Assembly (NCBI GenBank): GCA_017960905.1
Contig: JAGCYH010000019.1
Span: 1 to 64,000 of the forward strand
Reading direction: 5' to 3'
Length of the DNA stretch: 64,000 bases
Source: Bacteroidales bacterium
GTDB taxonomy: Bacteria; Bacteroidota; Bacteroidia; Bacteroidales; Marinilabiliaceae
Every line of letters begins with the position of its first letter. Positions within the stretch are counted from its first letter, which is position 1. Both the position numbers and the translations under genes were made by a program. This document shows positions 25,673-35,413 of this stretch, in pieces. The notes beneath the pieces were generated by a model that was not told where the DNA came from, did no database searches, and was given only the letters and a program-made list of their open reading frames with translations.

Positions 25673-28078
25673 ATGAGACACCTCATAATACTCCTATTGA
25701 TGATATTGCCTGCCATAGCCACAGTGCAAAGCAGGACCATTGACAGCCCACATTATGGGGCTAAGACGTTGTCGGCCTTGAAACTGAACATAGAGAAAAT
25801 AGTTGTACGGAAGAAACAGACAAAAATCTACATGAACTGCACCGCGAACGCGCAAAGCGCATTCGCCATCGACCGATGGTGCCGCATAGAGGCTGACGGA
25901 CGACAGCTGTACGTGCAGTCGGCCGAAGGGATAAAGCTTGGCAGTACACTGCCAAGCGGCACGACGCGCTTTGTGCTCAACTTCTCCGAGATTGACAAAA
26001 ACACCGAGAGCATCGACCTTGTAGATGACAACGCCGGACAGAGTTTCGGCATATACGACATAGCGCTCACCGACAAGGCTGCGGGCGCGGTGCGCGCCCG
26101 CAACGCCCTACCCGACTCTATCCGTGGTTATGCCACAAGCATTGCAGACACAGTTCAAAGTCTTGACTCTGAAGAATTTACAACCGACACAGCTATCGTT
26201 AGTGGCCGCATATACGGCTTCGACGTGCGGACATTCGGCAAACAGCAGCGACTGTCGGTGGCGGTGAGCATATACAACCCATTTGACATGCGGCAAGAGA
26301 CACACACCGCCGCTGTAAGTGCCGACGGCACTTACGAGGTGCAAATGCCTGTGGCACTGCGACATCAGTCGGCAACGGTAACGCTGAAGCCTCTGACCAG
26401 CTTTCCGGCAGTTATAACTGCCGGGAAAGCCGTCGTGGCCGACATCGACATCAGCCAACTCTACAACAAGCCCGACAACCAGTTGAAACCGTATTTCTCG
26501 GGCGAGAATGCCGACCTCAATTACGCTCTCAATCAATGCGTTAGCAACGACTTTGTTCGTCAGACCACCAATACCGACGAGGCAAAAAACAAAATTGCAG
26601 ATTTCACTGCCCAAGAATACAAAAATTATATTCTGAACAATTACGACGCATTTTGCAAACGCACTGACACAATGAACGTTACGCCTCGCGCCAAGGAACT
26701 TCTGAAACTCGACCTGAAAGCCAACGCAGCATATCTTCTTGCTTCGGGCGACTCGATTCTGGGACAGGCACGCAGCAATAGCGGACAAGCCACGGAAAAA
26801 CCGGAACCCGTTTTCGACGAAGAGTATTCCGATTACACGCAAACGCTTGACATCGAAAACGTTATGATGTTCTACACCGATGTTTTCGGCTACAAAATAC
26901 ACGACAAAGTAGGCCGCAAAAACGAAAAAGAACCGACATACACAATAGAAGAGACATTCTGCCACGACATTGTAATAGACAATGGCAAAATAACTTACGA
27001 CAAAAAAGCGAAAGACACGGAAGGCCTTTCGGCCTTCCTGAAAGAGTTTTTCGAACGATACTACAAAATAATAGAGACTCTTGAATACGCCGACAACAGC
27101 GATATGTTTGATAATAAGACAGATGCGTACATGTACAAGACCGCTCTCGAGCTGCTCATACAGCTACGCCGCCAGAGCGAAAACGACCTGCGACTGTCGA
27201 ACATCAAATACGAACTGAAAGTTCAGGACTACAAAGTGGCCAACAACGAGATATCGTTCACGGTGCTCGAGAACTGCAGCTACAACTTCAACTTCCTGCC
27301 GCAGTTCACAAGTTCGGTTTACGGCATCGAAAACCGCTTCAAACTGACGAAGAAAGACGGCGCGTACAAAATAACCTCGTACCGCAAGATACAGGATTTC
27401 TACGAGCTGATAAGGTGCGTGTACCGCCGCAACGAGTTTTACAAGACCGCCATGGACCGCATAAAACGCGAGTATCTGATGAAATTCGAGAAGCAGAACC
27501 AACGTTTCAAAAAGATGCGCCTCGATTATCTGAACAACAACTACACGACAAAAACAACTGATAATGAGTACAATAGAAAAGCCGCATACGAATACGCGAC
27601 CTACTGGGTAGGTCGCCGCAACGACAAATGGGACGCATTCGACGGCAACAACTGCGCCAACTTCGCCTCGCAAATGCTCAACGCAGGCGGAATACCAATG
27701 GACCACTTCGGCACAGCCAAAGAGCAATGGAAATTCTACAGCAGCCGCAAAAACATACAGAGCCAGCCCAAAGGCATGGTTTATTCGTGGATTCAGGTGG
27801 TAAGCCTCACCGAATACTTCCAACGCAACAAAGGCTTCGGACTCAGCGGCAAGGTAGATGAAAACATCTACCTTGCAGAACCAGGCGACGTGATGTCGGT
27901 TGGTCCCGACGACACAGGCAAGCACATAATTGTGGTTATCGACCAGATAAAAGACCAGAACGGCAATGTCGTAGATTTGCTAATAGCCTCAAACACTGTC
28001 GATTTGGTTTACTTCCCGCTTTCGGCATACCACTATCCGTACAAATGCCTGATGAAGGTTTACGGGTATAATAATTGA
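25673..28078 (+). CDS. secreted protein with shared N-terminal domain and C-terminal Amidase_6 domain
   Basis: An 801-residue exported protein (signal peptide MRHLIILLLMILPAIATVQS). Residues about 20-380 closely resemble the N-terminal half of the gene at 28216-30210: LNIEKIVVRKKQTKIYM, YDIALTDKAAG, PYFSGENADLNYAL and DTMNVTPRAKELLKLDLKA all recur. The C-terminal ~190 residues match Amidase_6: AAYEYATYWVGRRND, DGNNCANFASQMLNAGG with the likely catalytic Cys661, and a following GKHIIVVIDQ strand with the His. Amidase_6 proteins are putative peptidoglycan or peptide amidases, mostly known from Gram-positives. The combination here suggests an envelope enzyme held by an adhesion or recruitment module. 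Confidence 0.78.
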   Translation: MRHLIILLLMILPAIATVQSRTIDSPHYGAKTLSALKLNIEKIVVRKKQTKIYMNCTANAQSAFAIDRWCRIEADGRQLYVQSAEGIKLGSTLPSGTTRFVLNFSEIDKNTESIDLVDDNAGQSFGIYDIALTDKAAGAVRARNALPDSIRGYATSIADTVQSLDSEEFTTDTAIVSGRIYGFDVRTFGKQQRLSVAVSIYNPFDMRQETHTAAVSADGTYEVQMPVALRHQSATVTLKPLTSFPAVITAGKAVVADIDISQLYNKPDNQLKPYFSGENADLNYALNQCVSNDFVRQTTNTDEAKNKIADFTAQEYKNYILNNYDAFCKRTDTMNVTPRAKELLKLDLKANAAYLLASGDSILGQARSNSGQATEKPEPVFDEEYSDYTQTLDIENVMMFYTDVFGYKIHDKVGRKNEKEPTYTIEETFCHDIVIDNGKITYDKKAKDTEGLSAFLKEFFERYYKIIETLEYADNSDMFDNKTDAYMYKTALELLIQLRRQSENDLRLSNIKYELKVQDYKVANNEISFTVLENCSYNFNFLPQFTSSVYGIENRFKLTKKDGAYKITSYRKIQDFYELIRCVYRRNEFYKTAMDRIKREYLMKFEKQNQRFKKMRLDYLNNNYTTKTTDNEYNRKAAYEYATYWVGRRNDKWDAFDGNNCANFASQMLNAGGIPMDHFGTAKEQWKFYSSRKNIQSQPKGMVYSWIQVVSLTEYFQRNKGFGLSGKVDENIYLAEPGDVMSVGPDDTGKHIIVVIDQIKDQNGNVVDLLIASNTVDLVYFPLSAYHYPYKCLMKVYGYNN

Positions 28079-28127
28079 TATTTTTTCGGATAAAAAGATA
28101 AAAACCAAAAAAATACACTATTTTTAT

Positions 28128-28145
28128 GGTCAAAATGTTTTGACC
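28128..28145. repeat. perfect 8-bp inverted repeat between the two paralogues
   Basis: GGTCAAAA, TG, TTTTGACC is a perfect dyad upstream of the 28216 gene. It lacks a T run after it. It could be an operator or a weak RNA hairpin in the leader. Confidence 0.45.
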
Positions 28146-28215
28146 GTAAAAACATATTGTCGGTAAAAAACTAATTATAAGCAAAATACAACAAAAACTC
28201 TAAAAAAGGACAAAC

Positions 28216-30210
28216 ATGAGAAGCTTATTAATCGCAACAATGCTTATGTGTTCTGTTACACTATCGGCGCAAAGAACCATTGAAAATCCGTTTTTCGCTA
28301 TCAAAAATGCATCAACAATTTACCTCGATGTTGAAAAAATTGTTCTGAAAAAAGACCAGACAAAACTCTACATGGTTTACAGTTATCGCGACAACGAAGC
28401 GACATTCAACATGAACGGCGACTGCTATATAGCTACACCCGACGGTAAAAAACTGCAAGTGCTCTCAGCTGAAGGAATAGAGCTGAACGGACCGTTTTTA
28501 GGAAGCGAAAGTGCTGATATGAAAAAACACTTTGTACTTAACTTTCCGCCACTGCCCGCCGATGCCGCTACAATAAACTTCATTGAAGGCGACGAATACC
28601 GATGCTTCAAAATACACGACATAGCGCTTACCGACAAGGCGGCAAGCGAAATGAAAAGCCGTTACTATCTGCCCGACGAGAAGAAGAACTACGCGGCCAG
28701 CATCAAAGACAACGGACAAAGTCTTGAGGAAGAAGAGTTTACAACAGACTCCGCAACAGTCCGCGGACACGTGTACGGGGCCGATCCAAGGTTATTCGGC
28801 GAAACGGTCTGTCTGTTGGCCTCCGTTTACATCAACAATGCTCTGACAGAACAGCAAGAGACATATTCGACCATCATAGACTCCAACGGTAATTATGAAT
28901 TGAAAATACCTATGACGGTAAAACACCAGACCGTACTGCTTGCACTCGACCCTTTCACGCGCAACGAGAACGTCGTCATTTCGGCAAATAAAACTGTTGT
29001 GGCCGACTTCTATATGAGAGACCTGTTTCTGAAACCTAACAAGCTTCTGATGCCTTATTTCTCGGGCGAAAACGTTGATTTGAATTTCGCACTTCAGAAA
29101 GACCTCCACGGACAGTTTTATGATATAATTCTGTCAGATTCAACAGCCATAGTAACAAATGCCAATTGTACGGCCGACGAATACAAGGACAGGATTCTGA
29201 AAACTTACTACGAATTTTGCGAACGCATTGACACAATGAATGTTACGAAACGTGCCAAGGAACTTCTCAAGATTAACTTAAAAAGCGAGACAGCGTACTG
29301 TCTGTCGATGGGACATTATTTCACCGAAGAAGCTTACCGCGAAGTGAACAACAAACATTATCCGACACCGATACCCGAATACAACAAGCCAAATTTCGAC
29401 AAGGAATATTACAAATACCCCAAGCTGCTCGAGCTCGACAATATGATGATGTTTTACGCCAAAGATTTCAGTTATTGCGTTTTCGATTGGGAACTGGGCG
29501 CAGAAGATGTTACCGACTACTATAATAAAGAGAGCATCTTCGATGACCAAAGCCAACGCGATGCGGCTCTCGAAGAGTACCGTACAGAAGTGTTGGGCAG
29601 CGGCGACAGCTATTTCAAAGATTTAATAGTCATGCAAGAAGCTTGTTCTTCTTTTAAGGAGCATGATGTAGTCAGCGACTCTCTTGTCTCTGTAATTGAA
29701 AAATTGCGTTTCGGATTCTACGCCGATTACGTAAAGCATAAAAACGCTATGATAACAGCCAAAAAAGAAGCCGAGAGAAAACGCGGCGGCTACTTCGAGC
29801 ATAAGGCTGGCGAGAGCGAATGTGATTCGGTTCTCGTGGAAATAATGAAGGACTTCAAAGGCAAGGTGGTCATTGTCGACTTCTGGAATACGTGGTGCAA
29901 TTCGTGCATTCGGGCTATGCGTGAAGAAATACCATTACTGACTAAACACTACGCCGGCAAAGATGTTGAGTTTCTGTTCCTTGCCGACGAGAGTTCTCCG
30001 CTCAACAGCTGGAATGCCTTAAAACAAATAGTAAAAGGCCATCACTACCGAATTACCGAGAACCAAATGAAACTAATTATGAGCAAATGGGATCTCACGG
30101 GATTTCCTTCGTTCGTAATATTAGGCAAAGACGGCATAGCCAAGAAATGCCTCTCGGCACACGGATTGACCCACGAGACAACATTAATTGATGAAGAATT
30201 GAAAAAATAA
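28216..30210 (+). CDS. secreted thioredoxin-fold (TlpA-like) protein, paralogue of the upstream gene
   Basis: A 664-residue exported protein with a signal peptide. Its first ~400 residues repeat the upstream protein's N-terminal half (LDVEKIVLKKDQTKLYM, FSGENVDLNFAL, DTMNVTKRAKELLKINLK). The last ~140 residues are a TlpA/ResA-type thioredoxin domain, KGKVVIVDFWNTWCNSC, with the redox pair Cys561/Cys564 and the cis-Pro region LTGFPSFVILGKDG. It would reduce disulfides in the periplasm. The shared half joined to two different enzymes in neighbouring genes suggests domain swapping after duplication. Confidence 0.85.
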   Translation: MRSLLIATMLMCSVTLSAQRTIENPFFAIKNASTIYLDVEKIVLKKDQTKLYMVYSYRDNEATFNMNGDCYIATPDGKKLQVLSAEGIELNGPFLGSESADMKKHFVLNFPPLPADAATINFIEGDEYRCFKIHDIALTDKAASEMKSRYYLPDEKKNYAASIKDNGQSLEEEEFTTDSATVRGHVYGADPRLFGETVCLLASVYINNALTEQQETYSTIIDSNGNYELKIPMTVKHQTVLLALDPFTRNENVVISANKTVVADFYMRDLFLKPNKLLMPYFSGENVDLNFALQKDLHGQFYDIILSDSTAIVTNANCTADEYKDRILKTYYEFCERIDTMNVTKRAKELLKINLKSETAYCLSMGHYFTEEAYREVNNKHYPTPIPEYNKPNFDKEYYKYPKLLELDNMMMFYAKDFSYCVFDWELGAEDVTDYYNKESIFDDQSQRDAALEEYRTEVLGSGDSYFKDLIVMQEACSSFKEHDVVSDSLVSVIEKLRFGFYADYVKHKNAMITAKKEAERKRGGYFEHKAGESECDSVLVEIMKDFKGKVVIVDFWNTWCNSCIRAMREEIPLLTKHYAGKDVEFLFLADESSPLNSWNALKQIVKGHHYRITENQMKLIMSKWDLTGFPSFVILGKDGIAKKCLSAHGLTHETTLIDEELKK

Positions 30211-30223
30211 ACCAAAAAATATC

Positions 30224-30231
30224 TATCTTTG
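30224..30231 (+). promoter_or_regulatory. -7 element TATCTTTG for the flavodoxin gene
   Basis: TATCTTTG lies 14 bases after the thioredoxin-protein stop and 28 bases before the ATG at 30259, so the flavodoxin gene has its own promoter. Confidence 0.55.
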
Positions 30232-30258
30232 CATTATAAACTCTAAACATTCAACAAG

Positions 30259-31050
30259 ATGATAAAAAAACTATTGCTAACCGTATTTGCCGCACTGATG
30301 TTCGCATCGTGCAGCAAGGGCGAGGATAAAATCCTCGTAGTTTATTACTCGCAGAGCAACACTACCAAGACACTTGCCGAGGAGATACAGAAACAATTGG
30401 GTTGCGACATAGCAGCCATAGAGTGCCTGCAGCCTTACGAAGGCGACTTCGGCCAAGTGATACAACGCTGGCAGAAAGAGCAGCAAGAAGGCAGAACGCC
30501 AGAACTGAAGCCTCTTAGCAAAAAGGTGAAAGATTACGACGTAATATTCCTTGGCTACCCTATCTGGGGCGGCACATACGCCATTCCGGTTGCGTCGCTG
30601 CTCAGAGACACCGACTTCGGCGGTAAACGCCTCGTGCCGTTCTGCACATTCGGCAGCGGCGGTCTCAACACCAGCGTGGCCGACCTGCAGAAAAACGCCC
30701 AGAACGCCCAGATACTCGAAGGTTACGGCGTTCGTCAGGCTCGCATAGCCAAAGCACCGCAAGAGGTTGAGCAGTTCCTGATAAAACTCGGGTTCAAAAA
30801 AGGCACTGTGGAGCAACTGCCCGACTTCTCGGCTCAAGCTGAGGTTACCGACGCCGAGAAAGACATTTTCCAACAGGCATGCAGCAGCTATCAGATGCCG
30901 CTCGGCACACCGTCGACAGTGGGCTCGCGCCAGATTAAAGGCGGAACAGAATACCTCTTCACCGTTGAGGGCATGGGCGGACAGAAATCGCAGATTTACG
31001 TCATTGCCAAAGACGGCGAGACACCTGAGTTTACTCAGGTGGTCAGATAA
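30259..31050 (+). CDS. flavodoxin-domain lipoprotein
   Basis: A 263-residue protein with a lipobox (FASC, Cys19). Residues about 24-175 form a flavodoxin-like domain: the FMN phosphate loop YYSQSNTTKTLAEEI, the middle loop FLGYPIWGGTYAIPV and the flavin-contacting FCTFGSGGLNTS. Such flavodoxins carry electrons or act as NAD(P)H-quinone-type reductases; a membrane-anchored periplasmic form is unusual but known in Bacteroidota. A C-terminal ~80-residue extension (TVGSRQIKGGTEYLFTVEGM) has no recognised domain. A possible redox link to the adjacent thioredoxin-fold protein is inferred from position. Confidence 0.87.
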   Translation: MIKKLLLTVFAALMFASCSKGEDKILVVYYSQSNTTKTLAEEIQKQLGCDIAAIECLQPYEGDFGQVIQRWQKEQQEGRTPELKPLSKKVKDYDVIFLGYPIWGGTYAIPVASLLRDTDFGGKRLVPFCTFGSGGLNTSVADLQKNAQNAQILEGYGVRQARIAKAPQEVEQFLIKLGFKKGTVEQLPDFSAQAEVTDAEKDIFQQACSSYQMPLGTPSTVGSRQIKGGTEYLFTVEGMGGQKSQIYVIAKDGETPEFTQVVR

Positions 31051-31072
31051 GACAATTAACTAAAAACGACGA

Positions 31073-31103
31073 CAGTCAGCCAAATAGCAGATTTGGCTGA
31101 CTG
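31073..31103 (+). other. 13-bp perfect stem-loop without T run
   Basis: CAGTCAGCCAAAT and ATTTGGCTGACTG pair perfectly across a 5-base loop (AGCAG). It follows the flavodoxin stop and is not followed by T residues, so it is not a classic terminator; it may stabilise or process the mRNA. Confidence 0.55.
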
Positions 31104-31138
31104 CCACATAAAACCCTATCACTCAAAAACTTACAATT

Positions 31139-31804
31139 ATGATTATCAGCGGTATAGGAACACTCAATATTACGGCGTTCCCCAAAAAAGAACTTACAGC
31201 AGCCGACTTCCAGAAGGAATACGGACACGACGACCGCATGAAAGAACCTAACTATGTGGTTTCATTACACGAAGAGGATGTAGAATCAGTGGAAGAGGGC
31301 TTTCTCGACTTCTTCCCAAACATGTACAAAATCATCATTCCGCCAAATGTGAAGAAGATTGGCATAAGCGAAAATCTCGCTAAAATGCTGAGTCAGAATA
31401 AAGTAATAATACGCGGCGAGTTCGACTCATTAGCCGAGGAAATTGCGCAGAAGTACCATTTGACATTTATACCGATGGACATAGAACTGGCAAGCACAGG
31501 CGACTACTTCGGCCACGGATTCGATGTTATCACACTGCGCTTTCTCGACGACGGCACAGCGATGATACGCCAGGATGAGCTCTGTCAGGGCAGTTCGGCG
31601 GGCAGCTCGCTAGGCGGCGTTATCGATTTGGACATCAATTGGGATTTCTTCACCGAAGCGAACGTACAGGAACGTATTGCCGACATGTGCTGGGGCAATT
31701 GCCGCGAGCTGATACGCCAATGCGAAGCGTTGAAAGTGTTCCTCGAAAAAGCTAACAAAAAGTACGAGAGCTGCAAGCACAGCAAACTGATAATTAATTA
31801 TTAA
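31139..31804 (+). CDS. unrecognised 221-residue cytoplasmic protein
   Basis: A 221-residue protein with no signal peptide or membrane segment. It is acidic and starts MIISGIGTLNITAFPKK. The middle contains a pattern of alternating hydrophobics (FFPNMYKIIIPPNVKKIGISENLAKML, split here by a Pro-Pro) that resembles the leucine-rich-repeat-like Bacteroidota LRR_5 form, but only one unit is seen. The C-terminus has a Cys pair in CWGNCREL. I do not recognise a family. It is followed by a strong terminator and preceded by a hairpin, so it may form its own unit or the end of the flavodoxin operon. Confidence 0.75.
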   Translation: MIISGIGTLNITAFPKKELTAADFQKEYGHDDRMKEPNYVVSLHEEDVESVEEGFLDFFPNMYKIIIPPNVKKIGISENLAKMLSQNKVIIRGEFDSLAEEIAQKYHLTFIPMDIELASTGDYFGHGFDVITLRFLDDGTAMIRQDELCQGSSAGSSLGGVIDLDINWDFFTEANVQERIADMCWGNCRELIRQCEALKVFLEKANKKYESCKHSKLIINY

Positions 31805-31816
31805 TCAGACAAATAA

Positions 31817-31862
31817 CCGGCGGGCACCGATTTATTAATAAATCGGTGCCCGCCGGCTTTTT
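31817..31862 (+). terminator. strong rho-independent terminator
   Basis: An 18-bp perfect stem (CCGGCGGGCACCGATTTA and its complement) with a short loop is followed by five T. It separates the convergent hypothetical gene (stop 31804) from the FISUMP-like gene (stop 31886). Confidence 0.92.
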
Positions 31863-31885
31863 GTATATTTAGGTCTTGTGAGATG

Positions 31886-33484
31886 TTATTCTTGCTTCTT
31901 ATGCCGCACCGGGCGGATGCTGCGGCCAGTGCTACGGGCTCCAGTACAATTAGGATTAAGCGCAGAAACACTTGAAAAAGAAAACATAAAAATGGCATTT
32001 TTTGGGGTTCCTGAGCTAACTGTTGACGACCAATAATCAATGCGACTGCCTGCATCTTTCAATATCGATGTATAATAACCTGCCAAAGGAATAAATATAT
32101 GTGTATCATTTTCAGGCGAATACACATGGTTAGAACCTTTTATATTCCTATAATCTTTTGTTTTATCATAAGATTTATAAACAATAAAGCCACCAACACC
32201 TTTACCCGCATAACTATTCGTTTCTACCCAATAACACTCTTTGTATAGATTGTTCCAGTCTTCCTGGGTTGGTGTACAATAGTTTACGCCAAGTATTGAC
32301 GTTGCCGGATCATCTTCGGACTGCAATTCTGTAAGCTCATCGGTATAGCCATCTTCGCCGAGACTACTATCATAACAATACTTTTTGAGTTTATCTAATG
32401 AACCATTTGCGTATTTATAGTTTGCAGCAGAATAACTCTCTTTTGTCTCTATCTCGCCCCATGAATAATAATCACCATAGTTCCACGGGTTATCTGAAAC
32501 TAAATTGCAAGTAGCCCATTGCGTACCATCAGAAATACCAAGATCAACAGTTGGGACTAAATCAATAAGACGAACTAATCTAACAGATTGTCCTACTGCT
32601 CTAGGTCCACCATTGTAAAAAACATAGACCCCGCTACCACGAAAATAGATATCACTAACAGCATCATAAGCACGCTCCGTAGACGACTTATAGCCACCAT
32701 AATCATTAACGTCAGATAATACTCTCACTTTTCTGTATCCACCAGCAGGAAGAAAAACAGCACCAGCAGTTTCCATTTTTTTCCACTGTAAAAGAGTATA
32801 TTTATTATTAGAGTAAGAATGATAGCCTGGATTAAAGATCATATCTGTTGGCAATATCCACTGATCTGGCAATATAACTAAACCATTCACACCGTTAACA
32901 CACGAAGTTCCACTTTTCATATTTGCATTTTCTCGTTCTTTAATAATATAATTCCATTCATCTATTGTTAACGTATACCACCCTATATCTTTATCGATTT
33001 CATTACCCCAATCGTTAAATATAGAATAATTATTCGCATTACCTTCAATTTCAGTTGGATTCTTACCTGTACCCCAGCCGAATAAATCTATCCAACCAGT
33101 GTAATCCTCAGCGATGAGTGCGTTGTTACATTTTACGCCATTCTCGTAAACATTGCCATTTTTAGCATCTCCCACATAATTCCACTGATTTTCAGCAAAA
33201 CGCCACGTACCAGTACTTGGTTGATACTGTAAATTGCCAGAACTAAATACTACTTTTTTATACTTTGATACAGAAAACAAATTACAGGAACTCACTTTTA
33301 CGCTCTTAACCCTCTTATCGCCAGAGTATTGAAGAGTGACTTTCCCATTGTCGTCTTGTGTGGCGGACCAGCCATTGGGAAGAGCGACATTCGGGACGTT
33401 CTGCGCAATGGCGCAGAACGAGGCAACGGACATCAATGTGATTGACACTGCCGTCAGAAGTTTTGCTTTTATGCTCATATTCAA
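31886..33484 (-). CDS. secreted FISUMP-like protein with two related modules, AT-rich
   Basis: A 532-residue exported protein (signal peptide ending CAIAQ). It has two related modules: the first (about 60-300) opens VVFSSGNLQYQPSTGTWRFA; the second (about 305-530) opens VDLGISDGTQWATCNL and ends YWSST...GRSIRPVR. These are signatures of the Fibrobacter major paralogous (FISUMP, TIGR02145) and related Bacteroidota surface proteins of unknown role. The gene is distinctly AT-rich: 15 of 60 bases are G/C at 32941-33000, far below the neighbours. This suggests transfer or rapid diversification of a surface protein. It lies 23 bases downstream of nadE. The ATG two codons in is an alternative start. 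Confidence 0.8.
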   Translation of the reverse strand: MNMSIKAKLLTAVSITLMSVASFCAIAQNVPNVALPNGWSATQDDNGKVTLQYSGDKRVKSVKVSSCNLFSVSKYKKVVFSSGNLQYQPSTGTWRFAENQWNYVGDAKNGNVYENGVKCNNALIAEDYTGWIDLFGWGTGKNPTEIEGNANNYSIFNDWGNEIDKDIGWYTLTIDEWNYIIKERENANMKSGTSCVNGVNGLVILPDQWILPTDMIFNPGYHSYSNNKYTLLQWKKMETAGAVFLPAGGYRKVRVLSDVNDYGGYKSSTERAYDAVSDIYFRGSGVYVFYNGGPRAVGQSVRLVRLIDLVPTVDLGISDGTQWATCNLVSDNPWNYGDYYSWGEIETKESYSAANYKYANGSLDKLKKYCYDSSLGEDGYTDELTELQSEDDPATSILGVNYCTPTQEDWNNLYKECYWVETNSYAGKGVGGFIVYKSYDKTKDYRNIKGSNHVYSPENDTHIFIPLAGYYTSILKDAGSRIDYWSSTVSSGTPKNAIFMFSFSSVSALNPNCTGARSTGRSIRPVRHKKQE

Positions 33485-33506
33485 GGTTTTATATGGATTC
33501 CTATTT

Positions 33507-35408
33507 CTACTCTACGTTTTCTGCATCGTCGAGCCACATTTTAGACTGCGCGTCGCTTGGCATAAGCCAAGCGCCACGCGGCGAGAGGCTTACTGGGCCC
33601 ACTTGCGGCCCGTCGGGGCAGCAAGAGCGCTTGAACTGCTGGTTGAAGAAACGGCGCAGGAATGTCGTGAGCCATTTCTTTATCACCGCGTCGGAATACT
33701 GGCCGGCAAAGGTGTGGTGGGCCATGTAGAACAGTCGGCTTGGCGAGAAACCATACAAGAGCATGTTGTAGAGGAAGAAGTCGTGCAGCTCGTATGGCCC
33801 CACCAAATCTTCGGTCTTCTGTGCAATATTGCCCTCGCTATCGGCAGGCAAGAGCTCGGGGCTGATAGGCGTGTCGACAATGTCGAGCAGCGCAGGGCGC
33901 GCGGCCTCGTCGATGCCGTCGGCAGCGACCCAGCGCACCAGTTCACGCACCAAAGTCTTTGACACACTGGCATTTACGCCATACATCGACATGTGGTCGC
34001 CGTTGTAAGTGGCCCACCCGAGCGCAAACTCCGACAAGTCGCCCGTGCCAACAACCAAGCCGTTGACGATGTTGGCCAAGTCCATCAGAATCTGCGTGCG
34101 TTCGCGCGCCTGAGCGTTCTCGTAGGTTACGCTACGGTCATCGGGCGAAAGCCCGATGTCGTTAAAGTGCTGTGTACAAGCGTCTTTGATAGATATTTCC
34201 TTAATGGTTATTTTCAGCGCCTTCATCAGGTTCATGGCGTTGTTGTAGGTACGGCCTGTGGTGCCGAAGCCCGGCATGGTAACGCCAATGACGTTGGTGC
34301 GCGGCAGACCGAGACGGTCGATGGCGCGAACCGACACGAGCAATGCGAGTGTAGAGTCGAGCCCGCCCGAGATGCCTATAATGGCGCATTTCGAGCGCGA
34401 AACGGTGAGGCGTTGTGCAAGCGCATTTATCTGAATATTAAATATTTCGCTAAACTTCTGGTCCTTATCCTCGCCTTGAGGGACAAACGGCAGAGGATTG
34501 AAGGTGCGCGAGAGGTGGAACTTCGACGGTTGCTGGATAATCTCCACGCGGTTGTACTCCTGGTCGGTGTTGTTCTGTATGCGGCTGCGCTGGCGAATGG
34601 CCTTTATGCGCAGCACATCGACATCAGCGTAGGCAATGGTGTTGCTCATCTCGAAACGCTTTGATTCAGAGAGAATTTCGCCACATTCGGCTATCACTGA
34701 GCGGCCACCATAAACATTATCGGTGGTCGATTCGCCATAGCCCGACGAGGTGTAAACGTAAGCGCATCGGAGCTGCTGGCTGAGATTGGCTATCTGCTGG
34801 CGTTTCTGTTCGTAGAGGCCTACGGCCTCGTAGTCCGACGCCATGCCAATAACGACATTTGCACCGCTGAGCGACTGATAAGCCGATGGTGTTATTATCT
34901 GGTTGATGTCCTCGCCTATTTCGATGCCGCAAGTAATATCGCCCACGACAAAGAGGTTGTCGAAGCCGAAAGGCACGCGCTGTCCGCAAAGAACGGTTTC
35001 GGAGCGTTCGGTCTGGTTGCCCGAGACGAACCAGCGCACATCGTTGCCGAAACTAAGTTTCGGCACAACGCATTTAATCTCGCCTTCGCTTATAACGACG
35101 GCGCAGTTGAACAGCGTGTCGTCGACAAGAACCGGCATGCCCACAACGCCCACAATCTGCATTGTGTGAGTGAGCGACAGAATGTCGTCGAGAGCCGACT
35201 CGGCCTGTCGTATGAAATAATGCTGTGCGAAAAGGTCGCCACATGTGGCGCCCGTAATCGACAATTCGGGGAAGACAACCACCGAAGCACCTTCGTCGGA
35301 GGCGCTCGACATCATATCAACAATACTCTGTACGTTGTACGTACAATCGGCAATGCGAACCACGGGCACGGCCGATGCGATTTTTATAAATCCCTCTTTC
35401 ATAGTCAT
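33507..35408 (-). CDS. nadE: glutamine-dependent NAD+ synthase
   Basis: A 633-residue protein with the two-domain layout of long NadE. The N-terminal nitrilase-like glutaminase has Glu in VVFPELS, Lys in VVPKLSFG and Cys in [11 protein letters not shown]. The C-terminal synthetase has the ATP-binding motif [14 protein letters not shown] and the downstream DLSEFALGW. It makes NAD+ from deamido-NAD+ using glutamine nitrogen, the final step of NAD synthesis, in the cytoplasm. It is next to the RsmI-like gene (5-base gap). The ATG two codons downstream at 35402 is a possible start. Confidence 0.95.
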   Translation of the reverse strand: MTMKEGFIKIASAVPVVRIADCTYNVQSIVDMMSSASDEGASVVVFPELSITGATCGDLFAQHYFIRQAESALDDILSLTHTMQIVGVVGMPVLVDDTLFNCAVVISEGEIKCVVPKLSFGNDVRWFVSGNQTERSETVLCGQRVPFGFDNLFVVGDITCGIEIGEDINQIITPSAYQSLSGANVVIGMASDYEAVGLYEQKRQQIANLSQQLRCAYVYTSSGYGESTTDNVYGGRSVIAECGEILSESKRFEMSNTIAYADVDVLRIKAIRQRSRIQNNTDQEYNRVEIIQQPSKFHLSRTFNPLPFVPQGEDKDQKFSEIFNIQINALAQRLTVSRSKCAIIGISGGLDSTLALLVSVRAIDRLGLPRTNVIGVTMPGFGTTGRTYNNAMNLMKALKITIKEISIKDACTQHFNDIGLSPDDRSVTYENAQARERTQILMDLANIVNGLVVGTGDLSEFALGWATYNGDHMSMYGVNASVSKTLVRELVRWVAADGIDEAARPALLDIVDTPISPELLPADSEGNIAQKTEDLVGPYELHDFFLYNMLLYGFSPSRLFYMAHHTFAGQYSDAVIKKWLTTFLRRFFNQQFKRSCCPDGPQVGPVSLSPRGAWLMPSDAQSKMWLDDAENVE

Positions 35409-35413
35409 TTATA

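Noticed and set aside
31023..31040. Palindrome ACCTGAG-TTTA-CTCAGGT as a terminator.
   Set aside because: It lies inside the end of the flavodoxin coding sequence and has no T run.
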